Of a DNA stretch of 64,000 nt, positions 52,487 through 61,297 are shown piece by piece. The stretch is from Streptomyces sp. NBC_00459 (GTDB lineage: Bacteria > Actinomycetota > Actinomycetes > Streptomycetales > Streptomycetaceae). Each line of letters begins with the position of its first letter. The first letter of the stretch is position 1. Made by a program: the position numbers and the translations under genes. The DNA is taken from contig NZ_CP107903.1 of NCBI RefSeq assembly GCF_036013955.1, positions 1,674,001 to 1,738,000 on the forward strand, in the 5' to 3' direction. Below the pieces are notes generated by a model, which saw only the letters and a list, made by a program, of their open reading frames with translations, ran no database searches and had not been told where the DNA came from.

Positions 52487-52876
52487 GGATCCTCCTCGGT
52501 AGCACCACACGGCGGTCTGGCGGACAGCCGCGTATGTCTCTGATGACAGTGGGACCAACCACCGAGGCAGATGAAAAATGCCCCGTCGGGACACAGGCGG
52601 GGCTCCTGGCATACCGGAACACCGCCGCGGTCAACCGCGGGGCGCACATCGGGCGACTCCATCGTCCGTACGGAACGATGGTGGCCGCCTGACCGGGTGA
52701 CCCGCCATCCGTGAGGACGGTCGGGTGGGAGATCGGAGCCTCCACTTGTGGGCCGGGCACGCAAGTGTCCAGCCGGTCGTTACAAAAGGTTAGCACCAAG
52801 TAGGAGGTGGTGCTAACCGTCGGGCAGCGGGCGCCCGCACAAGGCGGTCGGATTCCCGGGGCCTATCGTGTGGGTC
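52487..52876. other. 390-bp divergent region between infC and the DUF1844 gene
   Basis: Carries the infC leader with a terminator-like hairpin (52574-52603), and the promoter of the divergent DUF1844 gene with TATCGT ending 7 nt before its ATG. Long GC-rich hairpins fill the middle (around 52650-52720). No extra gene is supported. Confidence 0.55.
52574..52603 (-). terminator. Terminator-like attenuator hairpin in the infC leader
   Basis: On the minus strand GCCCCG (52603-52598) pairs with CGGGGC (52585-52580); two more pairs, one G-U, extend the stem. It is followed by ATTTTTC. The hairpin lies about 88 nt before the infC start, where premature termination could control the operon. Confidence 0.65.
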
Positions 52877-53245
52877 ATGAGTGAGACCCCTCCCCAGAGC
52901 GCTTCCCAGAATGCCGACTTCGACGCCATGACCCGCGACATCGCCGAGGTCCCGGCGGTCGAGGTGATCGTGACGGTCGCCGTGAACCTGATGAGCGCAG
53001 CCGCCGTGAAGCTCGGTCTGACCGACGAGGGCGACAAGTACAAGGACCTGGACGAGGCCCGCAAGCTGGTGCACGCCCTCGCCGGTCTGCTCGACGCGAG
53101 CACGACGGAGATCAGCTCCTTCCACGCGGCACCGCTGCGCGACGGCCTGAAGTCGCTGCAGCTGGCGTTCCGCGAGGCGTCCCTCGTCCCGGACGACCCG
53201 GGCCAGGGCCCCGGCGAGAAGTACACGGGCCCGGTCTACGGCTAG
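52877..53245 (+). CDS. DUF1844-domain protein
   Basis: A 122-residue cytosolic protein of the actinobacterial DUF1844 group, typically next to infC: DFDAMTRDIAEVPAVEVIVTVAVNLMSAAAVKLGL (core VEVIVTVAVNLMSAAAVKLG), then DEARKLVHALAGLLDA and a Pro/Gly-rich tail. Function unknown. ATG 52877 is preceded by a -10-like TATCGT at 7 nt and no Shine-Dalgarno, so it is probably leaderless. Confidence 0.85.
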   Translation: MSETPPQSASQNADFDAMTRDIAEVPAVEVIVTVAVNLMSAAAVKLGLTDEGDKYKDLDEARKLVHALAGLLDASTTEISSFHAAPLRDGLKSLQLAFREASLVPDDPGQGPGEKYTGPVYG

Positions 53246-53262
53246 GACGGCCCGGAGTCCGG

Positions 53263-53994
53263 TCAGGACCGCACGTAGAGGGGCTCGCCGGGTGGCGTCG
53301 CTCCGGCCGGCAGGAGTGCCAGGTCGAGGCCGCGCACCAGGCGGGCCCTGAGCGTCTCGTCGGCGGCGAGGCGACCGGCGACCGCACGGGCGGCGTCGGT
53401 CGGTGGCGCGGCCGGGTCCAGTACGAGCGCGAGGGTGCCGTCGGCCTGTCCCGGCCCCAGATGGGCACGCAGGACAGTGGGCTCGGCGGCCACGACGGCC
53501 CGTACGGCGGCTACCACGGCGGGATCGGCGAGCGGATCGGCGGTCGTACGCCCCTCGGCGAGCGCGAGCAGAGCGGAGCCGCTCAGCTCGTAGGGCACGG
53601 GTCCGGCCAGGTCGAGGACGATCGTGTCCGCCTTCTCGTGCACGGCGGCCTGGATGGCCTGGTGCAGGGGTACGGCGACGGGGCGGGCGGCCGGGTCCCA
53701 GCGGGCGAGCGAGTCGGTGGACGTGAAGGCCGGCAGGGCGGTCCGGTCGCCGGCCTTGAGGGTCGGTACGGCCATGTCGCTGGTCTTCTCGTGGCGCAGC
53801 CCGTTCTCGTCCTCCTCGACCTCCCCGAGCACGGCGACGACGGGGACGAGCAGCCGGGCCCCCTTGAGGGCCGCCAGCACCGGTCCGACAGCACCGCGGT
53901 CCTCGGCCCAGGCGGCCAGCGCGGCGCTCAGCCGGGGGTCGGCGCTGCCGTCGTCGTCGGGGAAGCCGGAGTCGGGAATGTTCTTGTTCGCCAC
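53263..53994 (-). CDS. SseB-family protein
   Basis: A 243-residue protein with an SseB-type N-terminal domain (SAALAAWAEDRGAVGPVLAALKGARLLVPVVAVLG, core LKGARLLVPVVAVLG; TDSLARWDPAARPVAVPLHQA) and a second C-terminal repeat (RAVVAAEPTVLRAHLGPG). Family members are linked to enhanced serine sensitivity; the molecular role is unknown. GTG 53994 (then ANKNIPDSGFPDDDG) is chosen because TAGGGT ends 8 nt upstream, suggesting a leaderless start; a longer frame to 54090 is possible. Convergent with DUF1844. Confidence 0.82.
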   Translation of the reverse strand: MANKNIPDSGFPDDDGSADPRLSAALAAWAEDRGAVGPVLAALKGARLLVPVVAVLGEVEEDENGLRHEKTSDMAVPTLKAGDRTALPAFTSTDSLARWDPAARPVAVPLHQAIQAAVHEKADTIVLDLAGPVPYELSGSALLALAEGRTTADPLADPAVVAAVRAVVAAEPTVLRAHLGPGQADGTLALVLDPAAPPTDAARAVAGRLAADETLRARLVRGLDLALLPAGATPPGEPLYVRS

Positions 53995-54143
53995 GGTGAC
54001 CGACCCTATCGGGGGATCGCTCCTGGGCTTTCGCCGCCCCGGAAACCCGCCGTTCACCGGATTCACGGGATTCTCAGCCATCGCTGACACACATCTAACA
54101 TTCGCCTAATCATCCGCACAGTCACGGCCGCCAGCATCACGGC

Positions 54144-55148
54144 ATGGCCTCTGAGAGAGCTCCCCGCCGTCGGTCGCTCGTCCACATCGTCCTCACCTCC
54201 GTGGTCGTCATGGGCGGCACGGGCGTGGGCACCGCGTATGTGAAGGCACAGGCTCACGCGGACGTGGGCCGCGTAACGTCGGCGGCTGCAGCGCCTGTGG
54301 CGGCCGGAGCGAGCGAGGAGGCGTCGGTGGAACCCGTCGCGAATCCCACGGTGGAGGCGGAACCCGCGGTGGAGCCGGACACGCTGCTGTCCGCCGCGAT
54401 GAAGCCGGTGACCGCGGCGGCCGAGGACGGGGCCGAGGTGTCCGTGGCCGTGCTCGACATCGCGTCGGGCGACAGCGCCGCCTACGGGGACGGCACGTTC
54501 GACACGGCGAGCATCGTCAAGGTGGACATCCTGGCGACGCTGCTGCTCCAGGCACAGGACGAGAACCGGAGCCTCACCGCACAGGAGAAGCGGTACGCCA
54601 CCTCGATGATCGAGGTCAGCGACAACGCCTCGGCGTCGGCGCTGTGGACGGCGATCGGGAAGGCGGAGGGTCTCGCCGCCGCCAACAAGCGCTTCGGGCT
54701 GACGGACACCGAGGGCGGCGCGGGCATGCTGTGGGGCCTGACCCAGACCACGGCGGCCGATCAACTCACCCTGCTCCGGCAGGTGTTCGCGGAGAAGGGG
54801 GACAGCGGGGCGGCGTCGGAGCTCAACGAGGCGTCCCGGACGTATCTCCAGGGTCTGATGGGCTCGATAGCCGAGGACCAGGACTGGGGGGTGTCGGCCG
54901 CGGCTGCCACGAGTACCGCCGATCGCCGGTTCGCCCTGAAGAACGGGTGGTTGCCGCGTACGGCGACCGGACTGTGGGACATCAACAGCATCGGGCGGGT
55001 GACGACGGCGGACGGGCGGGAGTTCCTGGTCGCGGTGGTGTCGAACGGCAACACGACGAAGGCGAAGGGGATTTCGCTGGTGGAGTCGGCAGCGCGGGCG
55101 GCGGTGTCGGTGTTCGCCGCGGAGTCCGGTACCACCGACCAGTCCTGA
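54144..55148 (+). CDS. Secreted serine hydrolase, class A beta-lactamase-like
   Basis: A 334-residue exported protein: a membrane/signal segment at ~12-35, an Ala/Glu/Val-rich linker to ~80, then a penicilloyl-hydrolase fold. The catalytic Ser-x-x-Lys is in FDTASIVKVDILATLL, the SDN motif in MIEVSDNASASALW, and a KTG-like element in FALKNGWLP. WGLTQTTAADQLTLLRQVF is typical of the class A group. It may be a peptidase or cell-wall enzyme rather than a true beta-lactamase, as the Glu of the omega loop is not obvious. ATG 54144. Confidence 0.85.
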   Translation: MASERAPRRRSLVHIVLTSVVVMGGTGVGTAYVKAQAHADVGRVTSAAAAPVAAGASEEASVEPVANPTVEAEPAVEPDTLLSAAMKPVTAAAEDGAEVSVAVLDIASGDSAAYGDGTFDTASIVKVDILATLLLQAQDENRSLTAQEKRYATSMIEVSDNASASALWTAIGKAEGLAAANKRFGLTDTEGGAGMLWGLTQTTAADQLTLLRQVFAEKGDSGAASELNEASRTYLQGLMGSIAEDQDWGVSAAAATSTADRRFALKNGWLPRTATGLWDINSIGRVTTADGREFLVAVVSNGNTTKAKGISLVESAARAAVSVFAAESGTTDQS

Positions 55149-55199
55149 CGGGCGGTCAAGTCAGCTCAGCCAGCTCAGCTCAGTCGGATCACCGCCCGT
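55148..55199. terminator. Inverted repeat between convergent genes, with AGCTCAG repeats in the loop
   Basis: ACGGGCGGT-type sequence just after the hydrolase stop pairs with ACCGCCCGT at 55191-55199 across ~35 nt. The loop holds three AGCTCAG units. Likely bidirectional terminator. Confidence 0.5.
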
Positions 55200-55205
55200 G
55201 AACGC

Positions 55206-56411
55206 TCAGAAGCTGTCGTCGTACGAGTCGTAGGTGGGGTGGTCGACCGTCCTGCGGCGACCGCGCCACAGCGGGACCGCCGCGACCAGGAGCACGACGC
55301 CCAGGCCGCCGGCGACGGTGCCGGCCCAGTTGAAGCTGTCGTCCTCCACGGGAACCGGGTCCGGGCCCGCGCCGAAGTACTCCTTGCCGTACGCGGTCGA
55401 CCTGAGTCCTTCCGGCTTGAGCCCCGCGGCCGCCCTGATGGCCGCCGCGGGGTCGATGAAACCGAAGCCCCGGGAGTCGTCCCGGCCGCCGTCCGGGGCG
55501 TTGCGGGCCGTGTCCTCCAGGAGCTTCTTGATCTGGGCCGGGGTCAGCCCGGGGTGGGCGGCCTTGATGAGGGCGACGGCGCCGGAGACGAACGCGGCGG
55601 CGGCGCTCGTACCCCAGCCCTCGTAGTAGCGGTGGTCGGGGGCGGCGATGACGACGTTGACGCCGGGGGCGCTGACCGTGGCGTACCAGCGGCGGGTGGA
55701 GAAGGAGGCGCGGGTGCCGTACTTGTCGACCGCCGTCGCGGCGATGACGCCCGGATAGGCGGCCGGGTAGGAGATGTGGTCGCCCTTCTCGCCGCCGTTG
55801 CCGGCCGAGGCGACGACGACGGCGCCCTTCCTCAGCGCGTACTGGACGGCCTCGTCCTCGGCGGGCTCGGGATGGGCGGACTTGGAGTCGTCGCCGAGGG
55901 AGAGGTTGATGACGTCGGCGCCCTGGTCGGCCGCCCAGCGGATGCCTTCGGCGAGGGCGTTGCCGCGGGTGTTGCGGGCCTTGCTGCGGGCCGAGTCGCC
56001 GTCTTCGAGGATCACGCGGACGGGCAGGATCTTGGCCTCGGGGGCAATGCCCAGGACGCCGTCCTCGTTGTCGTAGCCGTGGCCGTGACCGGCGATGATG
56101 CCGGCCATCGCGGTGCCGTGCTTCGCCCAGGAGGCGTCGCCCCGGCTCGCTCCGAAGCCGACCATGTCCTTGCCTTCGAGGACGTTGCCGACGAGATCGG
56201 GGTGGTCGGCCTCGACGCCGGTGTCGAGCACGGCGACCGTGATGCCCCTGCCCTTGGTCGTCCGCCAGGCCTCCTGGGTGTGCATGGCGTCCAGGGCCCA
56301 CTGCTGGGCGCGGATGCTGTCGGCGTACGCGCTGGTGGCGGGCAGGAGGGTGAGGGAACCGGCGAGGAGCAGGACGAGGAGCCCGCTTCGGGCTGTGCGG
56401 GTGCGGGTCAT
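55206..56411 (-). CDS. Mycosin-like membrane-anchored S8 serine protease
   Basis: A 401-residue subtilase: signal peptide (LLVLLLAGSLTLLPATSAYA), catalytic Asp in VAVLDTGVEADHPDL, His in KHGTAMAGIIAGHGHG, Ser in GWGTSAAAAFVSGAVALI, the oxyanion Asn in VVASAGNGGEKGDH, and a C-terminal membrane helix (TVAGGLGVVLLVAAVPLW) with a short cytosolic tail. This layout is that of type VII secretion mycosins, but no ESX genes are in the window. ATG 56411 overlaps the stop of the upstream proline-rich gene by 4 nt, so the two are coupled. Confidence 0.92.
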   Translation of the reverse strand: MTRTRTARSGLLVLLLAGSLTLLPATSAYADSIRAQQWALDAMHTQEAWRTTKGRGITVAVLDTGVEADHPDLVGNVLEGKDMVGFGASRGDASWAKHGTAMAGIIAGHGHGYDNEDGVLGIAPEAKILPVRVILEDGDSARSKARNTRGNALAEGIRWAADQGADVINLSLGDDSKSAHPEPAEDEAVQYALRKGAVVVASAGNGGEKGDHISYPAAYPGVIAATAVDKYGTRASFSTRRWYATVSAPGVNVVIAAPDHRYYEGWGTSAAAAFVSGAVALIKAAHPGLTPAQIKKLLEDTARNAPDGGRDDSRGFGFIDPAAAIRAAAGLKPEGLRSTAYGKEYFGAGPDPVPVEDDSFNWAGTVAGGLGVVLLVAAVPLWRGRRRTVDHPTYDSYDDSF

Positions 56412-58687
56412 GACGGCAGCTTCGCGGCCGAGCTGACGGTCTTTCGGAAGGCCCGTTCCACGCGGTCGGCCAGTCCCTGCGCCTCGTGGCCGAGGCCCGC
56501 CTGGGCGAGGGCCGTGGTGGAGCCGGACTCCATGGCCTCCTCGGCGGGCTGCGGGGCGTCGACGCTACGGCCGTCGGCCCAGCCGGAGACGGCGTAGGCG
56601 ACGACGGGGGCGTCGGTGAGGACGGAGATGGTCCAGGAGGCCCGCTGGGCGTCGGTGAAGTCGTCGGCGACGGTGTTCTTCGCTGCGTAGGGGCGGGGCA
56701 TCAGGTCCGTGCGGCGGTCGAGGTTCTCGGTGCTGAAGCGGGTGCGCAGGGCGCGCATCGCGGTGACGTCGGCCTTGGTGAAGAGCAGTCCGACGGTGGT
56801 GACGTAACTCTGTGTCTCGTCGGTGTAGGTGGCGCGCAGGAGGCGCTGGCAGCCGACGGGCGCGAGGGCCTTGCGCAGCAGCGGGTCGAAGGCGTCGGCG
56901 CAGCCGCTGTCCGGGGCGACGGCGATCCGGGTCCAGGTCCGGTCGGCGCCGCCGGGGCCGGCTCCGTCGCCCTCGATGGTGGGCGGGAAGAGCCGGTCCA
57001 CGGGGACGCTGTGCCAGAGCGTCCCGGCGGCGGTGAACGAGGTGCGCGCACCGGCGTCCCCGGATTCGTCCCCGGTCAGCCAACTCCCGGTCAGCGCACC
57101 GCCGATGAGCCCGAGCCCGAGCACGGCGCAGGCGACGGCCAGCAGCGCCCGCCCACTGAAACTGAAGGGGCGGGACCTCGCTCCGGCGCCGTACACGTCG
57201 GGTTGCGCGAGCGAGACGACGGGCCGCCCGGAACCGACGGCACCGGCCTCGCCGTAGGAGGCGCTCCAGGAGAGGGCGGGGTCGGGCATCCCGGGCGCGG
57301 AGGGCGCCTTCACGGGGCGCGGAGGATCGACGGGCGCCGGGGGCATCCCGGCGGCGCCCGATGCCTCGGGCGAGTCGGTCACCGGCTGGTTGGGCAGGTA
57401 GGGGCGGCCGGCGGGGGTGTTCGCGGGACGCGAAGGACCTGCGGGCGCCGGGGGCGTCTCGGTGGCGCCCGAGCGGCCTTTCGGCGCCTGGGACACGTCC
57501 GCGCGATACGGGCGGCCGAGGGGAGCGGACGGAGCGCTCACGGAACGCGGCCGTTCGACGGGCGCCGGAGGCATGTCGGCGGTGCCCGGACGGCTGCCCG
57601 GTGCCTTGGGCGAGCGACTCTCTGGCGGGTTGGGCGGGTACGGGCGGCCGGCGGGGGTGTCGGCGGGACGCGAAGGATCGGCGGGTGCCGACGGCGTCCC
57701 GGCGACGCCCGAGCGGCCGCTCGACGCCTGGGACGTGTCCGCGCGATACGGGCGCCCGCCGGGAGCGGACGGGGCACTCGCCGAAGGCGAAGAACCGGCA
57801 GGCGACGACGGCGTACCGGCGGTACCCGGACGGCCGCTCGACGCCTGGGACGCGTCCCCGCGATACGGGCGCCCGGCAGAAGCAGGCGGAGCACTCGCCG
57901 ACGGCGAAGAACCGGCAGGCGCCGACGGTGTGCCGGCTGCGCCCGGACGGCTGCTCGGCGGCTGGGGCGAGCCCAGGCGGTACGGGCGGCCGGGGGGTGC
58001 GAGGGGTTGGTCCGGGGTGGGCGGTGCGGCCTTCGGGGCGGCAGGGGGCATGCCGGTGGGGCGCGTCTGGTGGGCGGGGGTCGGTCTGCCGTTCGGGCCG
58101 GAGGGCGTCTCGCCGGTGCGTGGCGGGTTGTCCGGCCGCGGCGGGGCCTTGCGGAGGCGCCTGGTGGTCTCCGGCTCGGTGTCGGCGAGGGCGGCCGGGC
58201 GCCAGGGCGCGACGGGCGGCTGGTGCGTCGGGCGCGGCGGCAGGTCGGGCCGGGGGCGCGGGGCCGCCGAGGTGCGGCCGGCCGGGGGCGCGTCGGTGAG
58301 CCGGGCCGTGGAGGGCGGCGGGGGCGGGGCTATGGGGTCGGTGGCCTCCCGGGAGGAAGCGCGCAGGTGCGGGAACCGGGGTGGGGCAGCGTCCGTCGCG
58401 GTGTTCGACGTCGGCGAAGGGGCGGCCGGTGCGCCGGGAGGCGTTGAGCCGGATGTCACGGGGCCGCCGGTCGTGCCAGGTGTACTGGGCGTACGCCCGG
58501 ACCTGCTCGCCGCGTCGCCGGTCGGGCCGGACTCCCGGCGGTCGCTCTCCACGCCGTTCCTGCCTGCTCCTGGCGCACCCGGAGCGTCCTCGGCGGTGCC
58601 GCCCGTACCGTCCGAGGCCGGCGGTTCGGTCGGTGGAGGGGTGGCCGGGCGCGGGGGAATGGAGGTGCGCCGCGCTTCCGTGCTCAT
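56408..58687 (-). CDS. Proline-rich repeat membrane protein coupled to the mycosin-like protease
   Basis: A 759-residue protein of unknown function. Residues ~1-540 are Pro/Ala/Ser/Gly/Arg-rich and disordered, with about six imperfect units of ~36 residues marked by GRPYRADxSQA or GRPYxPN. One membrane helix follows (GRALLAVACAVLGLGLIGGALTGSW). The last ~190 residues are a compact extracytoplasmic domain with three Cys (DSGCADAF, LAPVGCQRLL) and TYTDETQSYVTTVGLLFTKAD. The long N-terminal part would be cytosolic. ATG 58687 follows a GGGGGGTG stretch. The 4-nt overlap with the protease suggests a shared task at the membrane. Confidence 0.8.
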   Translation of the reverse strand: MSTEARRTSIPPRPATPPPTEPPASDGTGGTAEDAPGAPGAGRNGVESDRRESGPTGDAASRSGRTPSTPGTTGGPVTSGSTPPGAPAAPSPTSNTATDAAPPRFPHLRASSREATDPIAPPPPPSTARLTDAPPAGRTSAAPRPRPDLPPRPTHQPPVAPWRPAALADTEPETTRRLRKAPPRPDNPPRTGETPSGPNGRPTPAHQTRPTGMPPAAPKAAPPTPDQPLAPPGRPYRLGSPQPPSSRPGAAGTPSAPAGSSPSASAPPASAGRPYRGDASQASSGRPGTAGTPSSPAGSSPSASAPSAPGGRPYRADTSQASSGRSGVAGTPSAPADPSRPADTPAGRPYPPNPPESRSPKAPGSRPGTADMPPAPVERPRSVSAPSAPLGRPYRADVSQAPKGRSGATETPPAPAGPSRPANTPAGRPYLPNQPVTDSPEASGAAGMPPAPVDPPRPVKAPSAPGMPDPALSWSASYGEAGAVGSGRPVVSLAQPDVYGAGARSRPFSFSGRALLAVACAVLGLGLIGGALTGSWLTGDESGDAGARTSFTAAGTLWHSVPVDRLFPPTIEGDGAGPGGADRTWTRIAVAPDSGCADAFDPLLRKALAPVGCQRLLRATYTDETQSYVTTVGLLFTKADVTAMRALRTRFSTENLDRRTDLMPRPYAAKNTVADDFTDAQRASWTISVLTDAPVVAYAVSGWADGRSVDAPQPAEEAMESGSTTALAQAGLGHEAQGLADRVERAFRKTVSSAAKLPS

Positions 58688-59101
58688 GCACCCCCCGTTT
58701 CCTCGTACCGGCGCAGGGCCGCGGAGTCCGTGCGGCGCGGGACGCGGCCGTCCCGGGCACGCATACCCGCGCGGGCGGGCGGCCATCCGGGCGCGTACCT
58801 CCGCGCGCGGTGGCTTCCCCTGCGTGAAGCGTCACTCTACGGGTTGACAGCCACCGAACGGGAACCAGTCCGCGGCACCGGGGCTTCTGCCCGGATCGTC
58901 CCCCTGCGCTGCGGCAACCGTGTCCGGCAGGCCTCCTTCATGACGGCTCGCGCCGCTGCCCGGCCAGCCGGCGCACGGGGTGTCCAGGGGCGGCCTCCGC
59001 CCCGCCGGGGTGCGGCGGGGCGGAGGCTCCTCGGGTCCGCGCCGGTGCTCGGTCCAGGTGTTCCGACGTCTTCCAACGCCCGGAAGGCGTACGGCTGTTG
59101 C
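58688..59101. other. 414-bp gap upstream of the proline-rich gene
   Basis: Contains the SDR terminator (58993-59027) and, on the minus strand near 58836-58850, a TGTCAACC/TAGAGT-like promoter for the proline-rich gene. I see no gene in it; open frames here mirror the hairpin and Arg/Pro-rich noise. Confidence 0.5.
58993..59027 (-). terminator. Hairpin terminator after the amine-utilisation genes
   Basis: GCCTCCGCCCCGCC (58993-59006) pairs perfectly with 59014-59027 around a 7-nt loop, 75 nt beyond the SDR stop. Confidence 0.7.
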
Positions 59102-59893
59102 CTACACGGGTGTGACGTACGCGCCCGCGATGCCACCGTCGACCAGGAAGTCGGTGGCGTTGACGAACGAGGAGTCGTCGCTGGCCAGGAAGGCGACGGC
59201 GGCGGCGATCTCGTCGGCCTTGGCGAACCGTCCGACGGGGATGTGGACGAGCCGGCGGGCGGCGCGCTCGGGGTCCTTGGCGAACAGTTCCTGGAGGAGC
59301 GGGGTGTTGACCGGTCCCGGGCACAGGGCGTTGACGCGGATGCCCTCCCGGGCGAACTGCACGCCCAGCTCACGGGTCATCGCCAGGACGCCGCCCTTGG
59401 AAGCGGTGTACGAGATCTGGGAGGTTGCCGCGCCCATCCTCGCCACGAACGAGGCGGTGTTGATGATCGAGCCCTTGCCCTGGCGCCGCATGTACGGGAT
59501 CGCGGCCTTGCAGCACAGGAAGACGGAGGTCAGGTTGACCTCCTGGACGCGCTTCCAGGCCTCCAGGCCGGTGTCCAGGATGGAGTCGTCGTCGGGCGGC
59601 GAGATTCCGGCGTTGTTGAACGCGATGTCGACGCTGCCGTAGGTGTCGTACGCCGTCTTGAAGAGCGCCTCGACCTGCTCGGGGTCGGTGACGTCGACCT
59701 TGACGAAGATCCCGCCCACCTCGTCGGCGGCGGCCTTGCCGCGCGTCTCGTCGACGTCGCCGCAGACGACGTGGGCGCCCTCGGAGGCTAGCCTGCGCGC
59801 GGTGGCGAGGCCGATGCCGCTGCCGGCACCGGTGATGACGGCGGTACGGCCGACGAGGCGTCGGCAGACGATGGCTTCGGTCGATTCGGTCAC
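59102..59893 (-). CDS. Short-chain dehydrogenase/reductase
   Basis: A 263-residue classical SDR: cofactor loop TGAGSGIGLATARRL, acidic CGDVDE at the end of strand 2 favouring NAD, NNAGIS, catalytic YTASKGG (Tyr and Lys), and PGPVNTPLL. GTG 59893 overlaps the aldehyde dehydrogenase stop by 4 nt. In this operon it could oxidise the alcohol of a gamma-glutamylated amino alcohol to the aldehyde used by the next enzyme; a general 3-oxoacyl reductase role cannot be excluded. Confidence 0.9.
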   Translation of the reverse strand: MTESTEAIVCRRLVGRTAVITGAGSGIGLATARRLASEGAHVVCGDVDETRGKAAADEVGGIFVKVDVTDPEQVEALFKTAYDTYGSVDIAFNNAGISPPDDDSILDTGLEAWKRVQEVNLTSVFLCCKAAIPYMRRQGKGSIINTASFVARMGAATSQISYTASKGGVLAMTRELGVQFAREGIRVNALCPGPVNTPLLQELFAKDPERAARRLVHIPVGRFAKADEIAAAVAFLASDDSSFVNATDFLVDGGIAGAYVTPV

Positions 59894-61296
59894 TGTGCGG
59901 GGCCTTCCGTGCTGATGAAGACGTTCTTCGTCTCGGTGAAGGCGGTGAGGGCGTCCGGGCCGAGCTCACGGCCGATCCCGGACTGCTTGAAGCCGCCGAA
60001 GGGGGTCGAATAGCGCACGCTGGAGTGCGAGTTGACGGACAGGTTGCCTGCCCGGACGGCCTGCGACACGCGCAGGGCGCGGCCGACGTCCCGGGTCCAG
60101 ATGGAGCCGGAGAGGCCGTAGTCGGTGCCGTTGGCGAGTGCCACGGCGTCCGCCTCGTCGTCGAACGGGATGACGACGGCGACCGGGCCGAAGACCTCCT
60201 CGACGGCCACGCGCGCGTGCGGGTCGACGTCGGTGAGGACGGTGGGCGGGAACCAGAAGCCCGGGCCCGTGGGCGCCTCGCCCCGGATACCGGCCAGGTC
60301 GTCGGTGACGTACGCGCGTACGCGGTCCAGCTGGGCCCTGGAGATCAGCGGGCCCATCTGGGTCTTCTCGTCCGCCGGGTCGCCGACGAGGACGGACTCG
60401 ACGGCGGGCGCGAGGAGGCCGAGGAAGCGGTCGTACACGGAGCGCTGGACGAGGATGCGGGTGCGGGCACAGCAGTCCTGGCCGGAGTTGTCGAGGAACG
60501 ACATGGGCGCTGCGGCTGCGGCGGCCTCGATGTCGGAGTCGGCGAAGACGATGTTGGGGCTCTTGCCGCCGAGTTCGAGGGTGACGCGCTTGAGGAGTGC
60601 CGACCCCGTCGCCAGTACTTGTTTGCCCACGCCCGTCGAGCCGGTGAAGACGATCTTCGCGATGCCCGGGTGTTCGACGAGCGCGGCGCCCGCGACGGGA
60701 CCGTGGCCCGGCAGCACCTGGAAGAGACCCTCGGGCAGGCCTGCCTCCAGGGCGAGTTCGGCCAGGCGGAGGGCGGTCAGCGGGGTGGTCTCGGCGGGCT
60801 TGAGGATCACCGCGTTGCCCGCGGCGAGCGCGGGAGCCGTGCCCCAGGCCGCGATCGGCATGGGGAAGTTCCAGGGCGCGATGACGCCGACGACGCCGAG
60901 CGGTTCGAGGATGGTGATGTCGAGGCCGCCGGCGACCGGGATCTGCCGTCCGGTCAGCCGTTCGACACCGCCCGCCGCGTAGTCGAGCAGGTCGCGGACG
61001 TTGCCGGCCTCCCAGCGCGCGTTGCCGATGACATGCCCGGCCTCCCGCACCTCCAACTGGGCCAGTTCTTCGAGGTGTTGATCGACGGTGGCCGCGAAGC
61101 GGCGGAGCAGCCGGGCGCGGTCGGCGGGCGCGAGGGCGGCCCAGCGGGCCTGGGCGTGCGTGGCCCGTACGACGGCCGCGTCGACGTCCTCCCGGGTGGC
61201 GGCGGGGACGGTGGCGACGACCTCCTCGGTGGCGGGGTTGAGTACCGCGAGCTCGCGCTCATGTTCGTACGACAAGAATGGACCTCTCACAGACAT
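59890..61296 (-). CDS. Aldehyde dehydrogenase, gamma-glutamyl-aminoaldehyde type
   Basis: A 468-residue NAD(P) aldehyde dehydrogenase. Conserved blocks are APWNFPMPIAAWGTAPALAAG (core APWNFPM), KPAETTPLTAL, the catalytic Glu in TLELGGKSPNIVF, catalytic Cys in NSGQDCCARTR, EVFGPV, and the terminal PFGGFKQSGIGRELG. The tail is overlapping with the SDR gene. It follows a GlnA4-like synthetase by 1 nt, so it likely oxidises a gamma-glutamyl aldehyde. ATG 61296. Confidence 0.93.
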   Translation of the reverse strand: MSVRGPFLSYEHERELAVLNPATEEVVATVPAATREDVDAAVVRATHAQARWAALAPADRARLLRRFAATVDQHLEELAQLEVREAGHVIGNARWEAGNVRDLLDYAAGGVERLTGRQIPVAGGLDITILEPLGVVGVIAPWNFPMPIAAWGTAPALAAGNAVILKPAETTPLTALRLAELALEAGLPEGLFQVLPGHGPVAGAALVEHPGIAKIVFTGSTGVGKQVLATGSALLKRVTLELGGKSPNIVFADSDIEAAAAAAPMSFLDNSGQDCCARTRILVQRSVYDRFLGLLAPAVESVLVGDPADEKTQMGPLISRAQLDRVRAYVTDDLAGIRGEAPTGPGFWFPPTVLTDVDPHARVAVEEVFGPVAVVIPFDDEADAVALANGTDYGLSGSIWTRDVGRALRVSQAVRAGNLSVNSHSSVRYSTPFGGFKQSGIGRELGPDALTAFTETKNVFISTEGPAQ

Positions 61297-61297
61297 T

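Noticed and set aside
56486..58447. 653-codon plus-strand frame opposite the proline-rich gene
   Set aside because: Mirror of the Pro/Arg-rich repeats; no domain or ribosome site.
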